Origin: Bacillus sp. ISL-37
GTDB lineage: Bacteria > Bacillota > Bacilli > Bacillales > Cytobacillaceae
Direction: 5' to 3'
Assembly: GCF_018613315.1 (NCBI RefSeq)
Contig: NZ_JAGGQL010000024.1
Location: forward strand, 1 to 64,000
DNA length: 64,000 nucleotides
Below are positions 26,225-35,993 of this stretch, piece by piece. The first letter of the stretch is position 1; each line of letters starts with the position of its first letter. The notes under the pieces are model-generated. The model was given only the letters and a program-made list of their open reading frames with translations. It did not search any database and was not told the origin of the DNA. Both the position numbers and the translations under genes were made by a program.

Positions 26225-26884
26225 TCAAGCGGAGGGCGGTTCCTGGTCTACGAGGCGATTCCGGACAGCATATAACGCTGCCTGAGTACGGTCAGCCAAT
26301 TCCAATTTTGCCAGGACATTGGAAACATGCGTTTTGACTGTTTTTTCCGTAATATACAATGAAGCTGCAATCTCTTTATTGCTTTTGCCGCTGGCGATTT
26401 CTTTCAACACCTCCAGCTCACGCCTTGTAAGCTCATCAAGCAGTTTCCTTTCTTGGCGGTTATTGCCTGATAGATGCTTTAAAACAAGTGATGTTGCTTT
26501 TGGATGCAGCTGATTTTCACCATCCATGATCCTCAATATTGCTTTTACCAGTTCATCTGGCTGGATATCTTTAAGCTGATAGCCAGATGCACCTGCCTCA
26601 ATGGCTGGGATCACATGTTCCTGGTCTGCAAAGCTGGTCAGCATCATGATTTTAATGTCTGGGTTCTCTGCCTTGATGATCTTCGTTGCTTCAATCCCGT
26701 TCATAACCGGCATGATTAGATCCATTAAAATAATGTCCGGGTTCAATGCCCTTGCAAGCTCAACAGCTTCCTTTCCATTCCCTGCTTCCCCGACAATCTC
26801 TATTTGTTCCTGTGTCCTAAGGAAAAAAACCAACCCTCTTCTTACGACATGATGGTCATCCGCAATCAGAATTTTAATTGTCAT
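26225..26884 (-). CDS. yhcZ: NarL/LuxR-type response regulator YhcZ
   Basis: 219 residues. The receiver domain (1-120) has the acidic pair in ADDHH, the phosphoacceptor Asp in IILMDLIMPVMNG, Thr/Ser in MLTSF and Lys in YQLKD. A linker and a LuxR-type HTH follow (LTRRELEVLKEIASGKSNKE then AASLYITEKTVKTHVSN). ATG 26882-26884 follows a G-rich Shine-Dalgarno. It begins 20 nt after the yhcY stop, so the pair forms an operon. It is the cognate regulator of the GAF kinase and homologous to Staphylococcus AirR/YhcR. Confidence 0.93.
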   Translation of the reverse strand: MTIKILIADDHHVVRRGLVFFLRTQEQIEIVGEAGNGKEAVELARALNPDIILMDLIMPVMNGIEATKIIKAENPDIKIMMLTSFADQEHVIPAIEAGASGYQLKDIQPDELVKAILRIMDGENQLHPKATSLVLKHLSGNNRQERKLLDELTRRELEVLKEIASGKSNKEIAASLYITEKTVKTHVSNVLAKLELADRTQAALYAVRNRLVDQEPPSA

Positions 26885-26904
26885 CCCCCATCCCCCCTTT
26901 TGTA

Positions 26905-28023
26905 TCATATCGGGATCTTTACAATAATCATTGTTCCTTCACCTGGTTTACTGAGTATTTCAAGCTTGCCCCCAAGCGAGTAAGCCCTTGTTTGCATGCT
27001 TTTCAGACCTAGTGATGGAAGTTCCTTTTCCGGATTAAAATTAAAGCCTGCACCATCATCCTGAATCTGCATTTCTACCTGACCATTGGCCGAATCGAGT
27101 GTTAAGTGAACTCTTTCGGCCTGGGAATGTTTTTTGCAATTGGCCAGCGCTTCCTGCCCGATTCTCCAAAGCGCTTCTTCCACTTTCCCTGGAAGACTTG
27201 AAACACCAACTACCTTTGTTTCAAGTGGCAAATCCAGCATCTCTGCATAACCCGCAAGCGCGCAGATGATCCCGTTCTCGAGACCACGAGGGCGCAATTG
27301 CCAGATCAGTGCTCTCATCTCTCCTTGAGCTTCCTGCGCCAGATCCTGTATATATGAAAAAGTATCTTTCAGTTCCGGAGTATCCGCCATTTCTGTGCCG
27401 GCCCTTGCCGTCAAACTCAGTGAAAAAAGAAGCTGGTTCACTGAATCATGCAAATCCCTGGCCAGTCGGTTCCGCTCGGCTGCCAACGCAAGTTCCTGCT
27501 CCTGCTGGGAAAGCCTTATCCTTTTTATCGCCGTTCCGATCTGGAATGCGACTGCTTCGAGCAAAGCGAGTTCATCTTTTTTGAAATGGGTTTTATTTGG
27601 TGTTCCTACATTCATGACACCGAACTTTTCATTTCCCGCTCTTAACGGAACAGTCGCATGGTGAGTCAAACCATTCGTTTCGCCACTTTTATTATTTATT
27701 GCATCCTCAAGTCTTTTACATTCGAAGATATTCGTCGCTTTTTTTAATCTTCCATCATTATAGCGGTCTACACACCAGCAGCCTCCCTCGCACATTGGAG
27801 CGAAATTGTCCATGGATAATGCAGGAGGCAACTCAACCCTTGCAGCCAGCTGGTAGTCGCCCTGTGCGTCAATCAGAAAGATCCAGCCTGTCTCAAGTCC
27901 TGTTATTTGCAGCAGCCTTCTCAATACCTCGGCCAGAACAGTATTAAGCTCTGTGCCCTCGTTCAATAGTTCAGCGATTTCCTTTAAAATGCCGACATCT
28001 GAATTCGCTTTATCCCCAGCCAT
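26905..28023 (-). CDS. yhcY: GAF-domain sensor histidine kinase YhcY (AirS-like)
   Basis: 372 residues, soluble. A GAF domain (about 15-165) is followed by a HisKA_3 dimerisation domain with His192 in AAERNRLARDLHDSVNQLLF and a HATPase domain (QDDGAGFN, SLGLKSM). The GAF domain has four Cys (78, 82, 84 and 102, in MCEGGCWCV and FECKRL). In Staphylococcus aureus the homologue AirS binds an oxygen- and redox-sensitive 2Fe-2S cluster through GAF cysteines, so redox sensing is likely here. It forms an operon with yhcZ. Confidence 0.92.
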   Translation of the reverse strand: MAGDKANSDVGILKEIAELLNEGTELNTVLAEVLRRLLQITGLETGWIFLIDAQGDYQLAARVELPPALSMDNFAPMCEGGCWCVDRYNDGRLKKATNIFECKRLEDAINNKSGETNGLTHHATVPLRAGNEKFGVMNVGTPNKTHFKKDELALLEAVAFQIGTAIKRIRLSQQEQELALAAERNRLARDLHDSVNQLLFSLSLTARAGTEMADTPELKDTFSYIQDLAQEAQGEMRALIWQLRPRGLENGIICALAGYAEMLDLPLETKVVGVSSLPGKVEEALWRIGQEALANCKKHSQAERVHLTLDSANGQVEMQIQDDGAGFNFNPEKELPSLGLKSMQTRAYSLGGKLEILSKPGEGTMIIVKIPI

Positions 28024-28129
28024 CCAATCCCCCCATTTTCCTATATTATATCTCTAATCGGAAAATTCCGCTTTTGAAAAAAGTCTGATCTCCTCTCATT
28101 CAAAAGTCGTAGTTATCAACTTTTTATAC

Positions 28130-28162
28130 AAAAAAAATCCGAAGAGGGAATTCCTCTTCGGA
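28130..28162 (-). terminator. Intrinsic terminator
   Basis: Perfect hairpin TCCGAAGAGGGAATTCCTCTTCGGA followed by a T run on the minus strand, after the SDR gene. Confidence 0.9.
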
Positions 28163-28169
28163 CTCTGCA

Positions 28170-28892
28170 TTAAGCAATCGGGTAATTCTGGACAAGCGGA
28201 TGGATGACGATTTCGTCAATCAGCATATGTTTTGGAGCGGATGCCATATAGACAACAGCGTTCGCGATGTCTTCCACCTTAAGCCAGTCATGTTTCTCTG
28301 GCAGACCTTGTTCTGAGTTAGCGAAATAAGTATCGACCATTCCTGGATTAATGGTGCCAACACGGATTCCATATTCCCTGACTTCCTGCGCAAGTGCCCC
28401 ACTGAAGCCTTGGACAGCGTACTTCGAAGCAGTATAGGCACTCCCGTTTGGAATTGTGTATCGGCCAACATCAGAGGAAATCGTAATAATCGTGCCTGAT
28501 TTACGCTCCTTCATATGAGGCAGTACGGCTTTCGCACCAAGGAATACACCCTGGACATTTACTTCAAATAGCTTTTTCCATTCTTCAACCGTTACTTCCT
28601 CGGCCAGTTTAAAAAAGCCGATACCCGCGTTATTGACAAGTACATCAACCTGCCCGAATGCTTCAACCGTTTTTTCAACGAGGTTTTTCACCTGCTGCTC
28701 ATCGCTGACATCAGTCTGGACCGCAATGACATCAGAAAAACCATTCTGCTTCAATTCTTCCGCAGTGTTGTTGATTTCTTCAGAGCTTCCTGCAACCGCA
28801 AGTTTCATTCCCTGTTCAGCTAATTTAGCGGCGATTTCCTTGCCGATTCCTCTTGATGCACCTGTGACGATTGCGACTTGTTCTTTTAACAA
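28170..28892 (-). CDS. Short-chain dehydrogenase/reductase
   Basis: A 240-residue Rossmann-fold oxidoreductase with the NAD(P) motif TGASRGIG (10-17), the NNAG motif near 87, a catalytic Ser in TISSDVG and YTASK near 152. It resembles FabG and other 3-ketoacyl or alcohol dehydrogenases, but FabG-specific residues cannot be judged by eye and no fatty-acid genes are nearby. It lies 38 nt downstream of pgcA on the same strand and ends at a strong terminator, so it may be the last gene of a pgcA transcript. The substrate is unknown. Confidence 0.92.
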   Translation of the reverse strand: MLKEQVAIVTGASRGIGKEIAAKLAEQGMKLAVAGSSEEINNTAEELKQNGFSDVIAVQTDVSDEQQVKNLVEKTVEAFGQVDVLVNNAGIGFFKLAEEVTVEEWKKLFEVNVQGVFLGAKAVLPHMKERKSGTIITISSDVGRYTIPNGSAYTASKYAVQGFSGALAQEVREYGIRVGTINPGMVDTYFANSEQGLPEKHDWLKVEDIANAVVYMASAPKHMLIDEIVIHPLVQNYPIA

Positions 28893-28929
28893 AGTAATTA
28901 CTTCCTTTCAGCTGTTTCTCTAAGTTGTT

Positions 28930-30675
28930 TTACAGGTTCTTTGCTGCTTCCATTTTCTGTTCAACTACCTCCATGAAATCCTGTTCGATTTTTTGGAGTT
29001 TCTGCTTGCTTTCTGCGAGGCTCTTGTCGTTCACACCAAAATAAAACTTAATCTTTGGCTCAGTACCAGATGGGCGAAGGCAAACCCATGTGCCATCCTC
29101 AAGATAGTATTTGATGACGTTTGAAGAAGGAAGTTGGATTTTTTCTTCCTCGGTGCTTTCATTCACTCTTACACTTGTTAAATAATCTTCCACTGCCGTT
29201 ACTTTCAATTCACCAAGTTGCTTAAGCGGCTCCTGGCGGAAGACTCCAAGTGTCTTCTGGATTAATTCCGCACCCTCTTTTCCTTTTAGCGTCAGGGAAC
29301 GAAGTCCTTCCTGGTAGTAACCATACTCTTCAAATACACTTAGAAGCGCTTCGTACAAAGACATGCCCTTCTTTTTGTAATATGCGCAAACCTCGACAGC
29401 TAGCATTGCCGCCTGGACTGCATCTTTATCCCGGGCAAAGTCGCCGATTAAGTATCCATAGCTTTCTTCATAGCCAAACAGGAATTTATACTCTCCTGAG
29501 TCTTCATATTGTTTAATTTTTTCAGCTATGAACTTGAAGCCAGTCAGGACATCGATTGTATCGATTCCGAAAGATGAAGCGATTTTGCGGCCAAGTTCGG
29601 ATGTAACGATTGTTTTGAACACGGCTCCATTCGCTGATAAAGTTTCTTTCTCCTGCTTTTGCGTCAGGATATAATGCAGCAGCAGTGCACCCGTCTGGTT
29701 TCCTGTCAGGACAACATATTCCCCGTCTTGATCTTTCACAGCGATACCGAGACGGTCAGCGTCCGGATCTGTGGCGATCAGCACATCCGCATCAATTTTC
29801 TTCCCTTCACGGATTGCCAGCTCAAATGCAGCATGCTCTTCTGGATTCGGGCTTTTTACTGTCGAAAATTCAGGATCCGGAAGCTCCTGCTCTTTCACCA
29901 CTACAACATTCTGGTACTTCAGGTTCGTCAGTATATTGCGCACAGGCATATTGGCTGTTCCATGCAATGGAGTGAAGACCACTTTCACATCGGCTTCATC
30001 CGACAGTCCCGGGTTTTCGGAAATGGTCATCAGCTTTTCAAGATAGGCACGGTCCACTTCAGGCCCAATCATCTTAATCAAGCCTTTTTCCTTCAGCTCA
30101 TGCTCGTCCATTACCTCGATAGATAATTCATTTTCGATTTCGTTTACCTTGGCAATCACTTCATCAGCACTATCTGGAGGAAGCTGGCCGCCATCCGGAC
30201 CATATACTTTATAACCATTATATTCAGGGGGATTATGGCTGGCGGTTATGACGATTCCCGCATATGCGTGCAGATGTCGGACCGCGAATGACAACTCCGG
30301 AGTAGGCCGCAGTTCTTCAAAAACATATGTCTGGATTCCACGCGTCGCTAATGTTTTTGCAGCCTCCATTGCGAATTCAGGTGATTTATGGCGTGAATCA
30401 TATGCGATCGCCACACCACGCTGCTTCGCTTCACTTCCTTGTTCTTCTATGTATGCTGCCAGGCCAGCTGATGCCTTGCGGACAGTGTATAAGTTCATCC
30501 GGTTGGTACCAGCACCAATTTCTCCGCGCATACCACCAGTGCCGAATTCCAAATTTTTATAAAAAACTTCCTCTAAATGCTTCTCGTTTTCTTTAAATGA
30601 GTCAAGCTCAGTTTTAAGCTCCGGATCCAATCCGGCAAAACCAAGCCATTTCTCAGCTTGCTTTTTCCAATCCAT
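28930..30675 (-). CDS. pgcA: Alpha-phosphoglucomutase/phosphomannomutase PgcA
   Basis: A 581-residue enzyme that interconverts glucose 6-phosphate and glucose 1-phosphate, supplying UDP-glucose for glycolipids and wall teichoic acid. The phosphoserine loop is [15 protein letters not shown], the magnesium loop [13 protein letters not shown], the sugar-recognition loop [10 protein letters not shown], and the phosphate-binding loop [10 protein letters not shown]. Length matches B. subtilis PgcA (YhxB). ATG 30673-30675 lies 7 nt after GGAGG. Its neighbours yhcY/yhcZ and yhcX repeat the B. subtilis order. Repeat array A lies directly upstream of its promoter region. Confidence 0.96.
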   Translation of the reverse strand: MDWKKQAEKWLGFAGLDPELKTELDSFKENEKHLEEVFYKNLEFGTGGMRGEIGAGTNRMNLYTVRKASAGLAAYIEEQGSEAKQRGVAIAYDSRHKSPEFAMEAAKTLATRGIQTYVFEELRPTPELSFAVRHLHAYAGIVITASHNPPEYNGYKVYGPDGGQLPPDSADEVIAKVNEIENELSIEVMDEHELKEKGLIKMIGPEVDRAYLEKLMTISENPGLSDEADVKVVFTPLHGTANMPVRNILTNLKYQNVVVVKEQELPDPEFSTVKSPNPEEHAAFELAIREGKKIDADVLIATDPDADRLGIAVKDQDGEYVVLTGNQTGALLLHYILTQKQEKETLSANGAVFKTIVTSELGRKIASSFGIDTIDVLTGFKFIAEKIKQYEDSGEYKFLFGYEESYGYLIGDFARDKDAVQAAMLAVEVCAYYKKKGMSLYEALLSVFEEYGYYQEGLRSLTLKGKEGAELIQKTLGVFRQEPLKQLGELKVTAVEDYLTSVRVNESTEEEKIQLPSSNVIKYYLEDGTWVCLRPSGTEPKIKFYFGVNDKSLAESKQKLQKIEQDFMEVVEQKMEAAKNL

Positions 30676-30811
30676 CAAATGACCTCCCGTAAATAAGATT
30701 TGAAACTTACAGCTAATTATAAAACAAGATAGAGTGAGATTGATAACTTTTATGCTAACTTGTCAATTTGTTTTCATATCATTTCAGTGATTTTGTGAAT
30801 ATACTCCCTTA

Positions 30812-31528
30812 TTGGTGACCTCTTTTTCCGGTTTCTGGGATTTCAGGGCGCCAAGACGCTTTATTGGTGACCTCTTTTTCTTGTTTCTGAGATTTTGGGT
30901 CACCAAGACGCTTTATTGGTGACCCCTTTTTCTTATTTCTGGGATTTTAGGGCACCAAGACGCTCTATTGGTGACCTCTTTTTCTTGTTTCTGAGATTTC
31001 AAGGCGCCAAGACGCTTTATTGGTGACCTCTTTTTCTTGTTTCTGAGATTTTGGGTCACCAATACGCTTTATTGGTGTCCTCTTTTTCTTGTTTCTGGGA
31101 TTTTAGGGCACCAATACGCTTTATTGGCGACCTCTTTTTCTTGTTTCTGGGATTTTAGGGCACCAATACGCTTTATTGGCGACCTCTTTTCTTGTTTCTG
31201 GGATTTTAGGGCACCAATACGCTTTATTGGCGACCTCTTTTCTTGTTTCTGGGATTTTGGGGCACCAATACGCTTTATTGATGACCTTTTTTTCTTATTT
31301 CTGGGATTTTAGGGCACCAAGACGCTCTATTGGTGATCTCTTTTTCTTGTTTCTGGGATTTTAGGGCACCAATACGCTCTATTGGTGACCTCTTTTTCTT
31401 GTTTCTGGGATTTTAGGGCACCAAGACGCTTTATTGGTGACCTCTTTTTCTTGTTTCTGGGATTTTAGGGCACCAAGACGCTTTATTAGTGACCTCTTTT
31501 TCCGGTTGATGGGATTTCCAGGGTGCAA
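30812..31528. repeat. Tandem hairpin array A (14 units, 52-nt period)
   Basis: Fourteen units start at 30812, 30864, 30916, 30968, 31020, 31072, 31124, 31176, 31227, 31278, 31330, 31382, 31434 and 31486; eleven of thirteen steps are exactly 52 nt and two are 51 apart. Each unit has arms TTGGTGACC and GG(G/T)CACCAA around about 25 nt of T-rich sequence, then a 9-nt linker like GACGCTTTA. The last unit is degenerate. It lies between the yhcX stop and the 5' side of pgcA. Open frames inside are artefacts because 52 is not a multiple of three. Confidence 0.95.
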
Positions 31529-31637
31529 ATTGGAAGTCCAAGTGATGATCGAGTTCGGCCTCAGCCAATTCCAATCCCACTGAAAAACACCTAGGGAATT
31601 CACTCTTTTTCCCCAGGTGCTGCAACTTATCCTACTT

Positions 31638-33176
31638 CTACTTCTTATACTGGATCCGATAAATATCGTGCCTGCGGTCTTTCAGCTGGCGGACTGTGCC
31701 GTCCTGACGCTGGCGGCGGAGGATTTCAAGGTCAACATCGCCAATCATGACCATTTCGATATTCGGGTTCGTTTCGCCGACAATCCCATCCCTTGCGAAT
31801 TCGAAATCAGAAGGCGCGAAGATTCCTGACTGGGCATATTGGATATCCATGTTTTCTGTTTGCGGCAGGTTGCCGACGGTACCAGAAATGACAGTGTATA
31901 CCTGGTTTTCGACAGCTCTTGCCTGAGCGCAGTAACGTACCCGCAGGTAACCCTGGCGATCCTCGGTACAAAACGGTGTGAAAATGATTTTGGCTCCCAT
32001 ATCAGTGGCAATCCTCGCAAGCTCAGGGAATTCGATGTCATAACAAATTTGAATGGCGATTTTGCCACAGTCTGTATCGAACACCTTCAACTCATCACCG
32101 CGGCTGATTCCCCACCATCTGCGCTCATTAGGCGTGATATGAAGCTTATATTGCTTATCTATCGTTCCATCACGGCGGAACAAGTAAGAGATATTGTATA
32201 TTTCGTCATCTTCTTCTTTTACCAAGTGCGAACCGCCAATGATGTTGACATTATAACGGACGGCCAGATCGGTAAAAAGCTCGATGTATTGCTCTGTATA
32301 TTCAGTCACCCTGCGGACAGCGAGCGAAGGTGATTTCTCATCCATGAAGGACATAAGCTGTGTCGTGAAGATTTCCGGGAATACCGCAAAATCTGAGCCA
32401 GCATCCGCAGCAACATCCGTAAAGTATTCAACCTGGTGTGCCAGATCTTCAAATGACTTGATTTTTCTCATCATATACTGGACAACGCAAATCCGGACTG
32501 GGTTGCTGGTTTTATAGAATCTCTTCGATTTTGGCTGGTAGTCAACATTATTCCATTCCATCAATGTCGCGTACTTATTCGACTGGAGATCGTCCGGGAG
32601 GTAGTTCGGGTTGATCCTCATCAGTGTAAAGTCATTCCTTAGCTGGAACGAGAGTACCGGGTCATATATTTTATGCGATGCGACTTGCCGTACATATTCA
32701 CGAGGTGACATTTCTTCCGCGTGCAGATGGTAATTCGGAATCCTGCCGCCGATAATGATACTTTTCAAGTTCATCTGCCTTGCGAGATCCTTCCTTGCTT
32801 CGTACAAACGGTAGCCAACCTTCATTCTCCTGAATTCAGGATGAGTCATGACTTCAATTCCATACAAGTTATAGCCTTCTGGATTATGGTTCGAGATATA
32901 GCCTTCATCTGTGACATCATCCCAGCTATGGCGATCATCGTATTCATCAAAGTTTATTATCAGACTTGAGCAGGAACCAACTACTTTCCCATCATACTCT
33001 GCGACAAATTGGCCTTCTGGAAAGATTTCAAGGTGGCTCTCAAGCTGATCGCGCTTCCATGGCTCCATCCCAGGAAAGCAGCTGTTCTGCATTTTGATAA
33101 TCTCATCAATATCCTCTTGCTTCGTGTTGCGGATGATCATTCTTTTTTCAAATTTGGACAAATCCAATTCGCTCAT
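31638..33176 (-). CDS. yhcX: GNAT acetyltransferase-nitrilase fusion YhcX
   Basis: 512 residues. An N-terminal GNAT domain (about 10-200, MIIRNTKQEDIDEIIKMQNS) is fused to a C-terminal carbon-nitrogen hydrolase domain (about 220-490). The nitrilase triad is visible: Glu in FPEIFTT, Lys in YKLHITPNERRWWG and Cys in IQICYDIEFPEL. This matches B. subtilis YhcX; the amide substrate and acetyl acceptor are unknown. I chose the Met of MSELDLSKFEKRM, which aligns with the family; an upstream ATG at 33200 has a weaker site. Array A lies immediately downstream. Confidence 0.9.
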   Translation of the reverse strand: MSELDLSKFEKRMIIRNTKQEDIDEIIKMQNSCFPGMEPWKRDQLESHLEIFPEGQFVAEYDGKVVGSCSSLIINFDEYDDRHSWDDVTDEGYISNHNPEGYNLYGIEVMTHPEFRRMKVGYRLYEARKDLARQMNLKSIIIGGRIPNYHLHAEEMSPREYVRQVASHKIYDPVLSFQLRNDFTLMRINPNYLPDDLQSNKYATLMEWNNVDYQPKSKRFYKTSNPVRICVVQYMMRKIKSFEDLAHQVEYFTDVAADAGSDFAVFPEIFTTQLMSFMDEKSPSLAVRRVTEYTEQYIELFTDLAVRYNVNIIGGSHLVKEEDDEIYNISYLFRRDGTIDKQYKLHITPNERRWWGISRGDELKVFDTDCGKIAIQICYDIEFPELARIATDMGAKIIFTPFCTEDRQGYLRVRYCAQARAVENQVYTVISGTVGNLPQTENMDIQYAQSGIFAPSDFEFARDGIVGETNPNIEMVMIGDVDLEILRRQRQDGTVRQLKDRRHDIYRIQYKK

Positions 33177-33456
33177 ATAATCCTGCATCCTTTCTCTCAT
33201 AAAAAACGCTATATTAACATTTTACTTACTATTTATGTAAAAAAACAAACAATCCTAAAAATCATCATCATATTCCTATACCCTAAATTCATCGGTTATA
33301 ACTCTTTATTTAGTTTCTCCCTTTATATTGGGAAAAATTATTTCACATAATGTTAATTGAATTATTTTATTACATTCCTTAAGATGTAATGAGAGATAGT
33401 TGTTTCTTTTATAAAGAATGTTTAAATAGAGACTACATAGCTTAGGGGAGATTAGC

Positions 33457-33894
33457 TTGAAAGAGACGAAAAAAGATTCGAGGGAGTCGTATTTATTTGC
33501 GGCTTGGGCTACATCGATCATTGCCATGTTCGGCAGTCTGTATTTCTCGGAAATCCGCCAGTATGAGCCTTGCCTGCTGTGCTGGTATCAGCGAATCCTG
33601 ATGTATCCTTTTGCCTTGATACTGGGGATTGCCGTTGTCAAAAAAGATTATAAGATTTCCTTTTATACGATGATTATGGCAGCTGTCGGCGGACTGATAT
33701 CACTGTATCATTATTCATTGCAAAAGGTGCCATTCATGGCTGACAATGCTGATACTTGCGGAAGGGTGCCTTGTACAGGCCAATATATCAACTGGCTTGG
33801 TTTTATCTCCATCCCATTCCTGGCTTTAACTGCTTTTATCATTATTTTTTCACTAAGTATGTTGATCTGGAAGAAATCTAAGGAGGAAGCGTAA
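33457..33894 (+). CDS. bdbC: DsbB-like disulfide bond formation protein BdbC
   Basis: A 145-residue membrane thiol oxidase with four helices. Redox pairs are CLLC (39-42) and Cys101/Cys106 in the second outer loop. It should pass electrons from an exported thioredoxin-like partner to menaquinone. TTG 33457 is the start, with GGGGAG 7 nt upstream. The next gene begins 2 nt after its stop and encodes a membrane-anchored thioredoxin-like protein, its probable partner. The stated role follows from the family. Confidence 0.94.
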   Translation: MKETKKDSRESYLFAAWATSIIAMFGSLYFSEIRQYEPCLLCWYQRILMYPFALILGIAVVKKDYKISFYTMIMAAVGGLISLYHYSLQKVPFMADNADTCGRVPCTGQYINWLGFISIPFLALTAFIIIFSLSMLIWKKSKEEA

Positions 33895-33895
33895 A

Positions 33896-34366
33896 TTGAA
33901 AAAGGTTATTGTTTTTTTATTAATTATCATTGGATTATTAGCAGCATTATTTTTTCTAAATAAAGCGCAAAATGAGGAAAAAGCTGAAGGAAATCCTTAC
34001 GGAAAGAATTCGCTTCATCCTGAAACCGTCAAACAGCTGGATGATCCGAACTATCAAAATATCATCCTGCCTGAAGAGCTGGATAAGAAGCTTGAAAACG
34101 GTGAGGATGTTACCGTATATTTCCACAGTCCAACATGCTCTCACTGCGTTCGCACCACTCCAGTAGTTGCTCCTCTAGCAGAGGATATGGATGTTGATCT
34201 CGTACAATATAATCTTCTTGAATTTGAACAAGGCTGGAATGATTATGGAATCGAATCGACTCCAACAATTGTACAATACAAGGATGGAAAAGAAGTCAAC
34301 CGAATCGTTGGCTACCAGGAAGAAGCGACATTCGAAAATTGGTTCAATGAGAATACCTTAAAATAA
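33896..34366 (+). CDS. Membrane-anchored thioredoxin-like protein
   Basis: 156 residues. An N-terminal hydrophobic anchor (3-21) is followed by an extracytoplasmic thioredoxin fold with the active site TCSHC (80-84) and a cis-Pro region ESTPTIVQY. CSHC is not the classic CGPC and suggests an oxidase or isomerase-type redox potential. It starts at TTG with AAGGAGG 9 nt upstream, coupled to bdbC. It is likely the substrate oxidant reoxidised by BdbC, in the role BdbD plays in B. subtilis, although its sequence is not BdbD-like. Confidence 0.9.
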   Translation: MKKVIVFLLIIIGLLAALFFLNKAQNEEKAEGNPYGKNSLHPETVKQLDDPNYQNIILPEELDKKLENGEDVTVYFHSPTCSHCVRTTPVVAPLAEDMDVDLVQYNLLEFEQGWNDYGIESTPTIVQYKDGKEVNRIVGYQEEATFENWFNENTLK

Positions 34367-34370
34367 CAAC

Positions 34371-34397
34371 AAAACGCCTGCGATTCGCAGGCGTTTT
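34371..34397. terminator. Bidirectional intrinsic terminator
   Basis: AAAACGCCTGCG-ATT-CGCAGGCGTTTT, a perfect 12-bp stem between the convergent redox operon and yhcU. Confidence 0.9.
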
Positions 34398-34428
34398 CAT
34401 TTAGATCTGTTTTTAATGTTTCTCGCTC

Positions 34429-34827
34429 TTAAAGTAACAGTCTATTGGCGGCTTTCGTATAGGTACTGATATAATCTAGATGGACATGCTTGGAGTCAGA
34501 AAACTGACTGTAATTAAATGGGAAACAGATTCCATAGTCTGTCAATGTCTGGACATTTTTCCGGAATATCCACTGATATTTTTCAGGAATATGACCAGAC
34601 TCCAAAATAGAGATCAATGTCTGCATGCTTGTAATTACCTGGAAAGCATCTCCAAGTGTACTGAATCTCTCGAACTGCTCGGGCCTTGTATGTAATACTT
34701 CAAGCCTTTCAAATTCATGAATGTCTTCATCTGAAAAGTACAATGGAAAAATATCAGTATAAAAATACCTTGCCAATTCAACTACTTTCTCTTCTTGTCC
34801 GGGAGTAGACGCAAAAACAATTTTCAA
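34429..34827 (-). CDS. yhcU: YhcU-like (DUF5365) protein
   Basis: A 132-residue soluble protein (LKIVFASTPGQEEKVVELAR, then YFYTDIFPLYFSDEDIHEF) that I associate with B. subtilis YhcU/DUF5365; function unknown. TTG 34825-34827 has AAGGTGG 8 nt upstream; the longer open frame lacks a site. Its position next to the yhcT pseudouridine synthase repeats B. subtilis. A TATATATACCTAGAAT motif upstream (about 34870) resembles the PadR-like sites near 17-18 kb. Confidence 0.75.
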   Translation of the reverse strand: MKIVFASTPGQEEKVVELARYFYTDIFPLYFSDEDIHEFERLEVLHTRPEQFERFSTLGDAFQVITSMQTLISILESGHIPEKYQWIFRKNVQTLTDYGICFPFNYSQFSDSKHVHLDYISTYTKAANRLLL

Positions 34828-35030
34828 TGATCGACCCACCTTTTTTAACACTTTGTAATCTATTCGTAATATATATACCTAGAATAACATATCCATTCCA
34901 ATTTTCTGGGTGGTAATTATGACCATGCATGCGGTAAAAGTTGACAGATTCCTATTGAATGAAAACGAGTTTATATAATACTTTTTCATAGAGCAAAATC
35001 AAATCTAACTCACCAAGTCAGGAGACAAAT

Positions 35031-35951
35031 ATGATACATACTAACAAAAAAGGCGAATGGTTTGAACTGGTCATTCCCGCTGAATGGGAACAGCACACTC
35101 TTGAAACACTTTTCAAGGATTTTTGGAAAGCTCCAAAAAAATTGGTCCATCATTTAAGGATGGAAAAGAACGTCCTGATTAACGGAAATATTCCTGATTG
35201 GACACACCCACTCAAAAAGAACGATCGCTTAAGCATGAAGGTTTTTACTGAAGAAGAGGTTACCGTCATCCCTGAATACTTGAATGTTGATATCATCTAT
35301 GAGGATGACCACCTGATTGTATTCAATAAGCCTGCCCGAATGGATACTCATCCAAACGAGAGCGGCCAGGGTGGCACTCTGGCGAACGGAGCTGCTTTCC
35401 ATATGCAGTCAAATGGAGAGATTACCCGTCCCCGTCATATACACAGGCTCGACAGGGAGACAACTGGTGCAGTGCTATTTGCCAAACACCCGCTTATCAC
35501 AGCTATTCTCGATAAAATGCTTGAGGAACGTACCATTAAAAGAACATATCTGGCTTTGGCTGACGGGATCATCAGACAGAAAAAAGGAACCATCAATAAA
35601 CCAATCGGCCGTGACCGTCATCATCCAACAAGAAGAAGAGTTTCGGAAACAGGCCAGCAGGCCATCACCCACTTTAAAGTATTAGATCAAATGAAACAGA
35701 AAGACCTGACCCTTATCCAATGTATACTGGATACTGGCAGGACCCATCAAATCCGGGTACATTTCAGCGCTATTGGGCATCCACTGGCTGGAGACAGCCT
35801 CTACGGAGGAAGCGATACCTTTCACAGGCAAGCGCTGCATGCGGTAAAAATGGAATTCACCCACCCGTTTACACAGGAAAAAATAATATGCCACGCACCT
35901 TTTATCGACCAATCACCAATATTTATTAACATTGATCCATATGAGATTTAA
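35031..35951 (+). CDS. yhcT: RluA-family pseudouridine synthase YhcT
   Basis: A 306-residue RNA-modifying enzyme. The catalytic Asp is in IHRLDRETTGAVLFAK, and GRTHQIRVHFSAIGHPLAGD is the second conserved block. The N terminus (about 1-85) has an S4-like RNA-binding segment (VHHLRMEKNVLINGN). Family members convert specific uridines in rRNA or tRNA; the target of this one is unknown. The ATG has GGAGAC 7 nt upstream. It is divergent from yhcU. Confidence 0.93.
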   Translation: MIHTNKKGEWFELVIPAEWEQHTLETLFKDFWKAPKKLVHHLRMEKNVLINGNIPDWTHPLKKNDRLSMKVFTEEEVTVIPEYLNVDIIYEDDHLIVFNKPARMDTHPNESGQGGTLANGAAFHMQSNGEITRPRHIHRLDRETTGAVLFAKHPLITAILDKMLEERTIKRTYLALADGIIRQKKGTINKPIGRDRHHPTRRRVSETGQQAITHFKVLDQMKQKDLTLIQCILDTGRTHQIRVHFSAIGHPLAGDSLYGGSDTFHRQALHAVKMEFTHPFTQEKIICHAPFIDQSPIFINIDPYEI

Positions 35952-35993
35952 GTTTTTTTCAGCCTATGCTTAAGGTTAAGCATATAAATTTCC

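Noticed and set aside
31037-31364. Open frames within array A as a repeat protein gene
   Set aside because: The 52-nt period is not a multiple of three, so the frame shifts in each unit, and there is no ribosome binding site.
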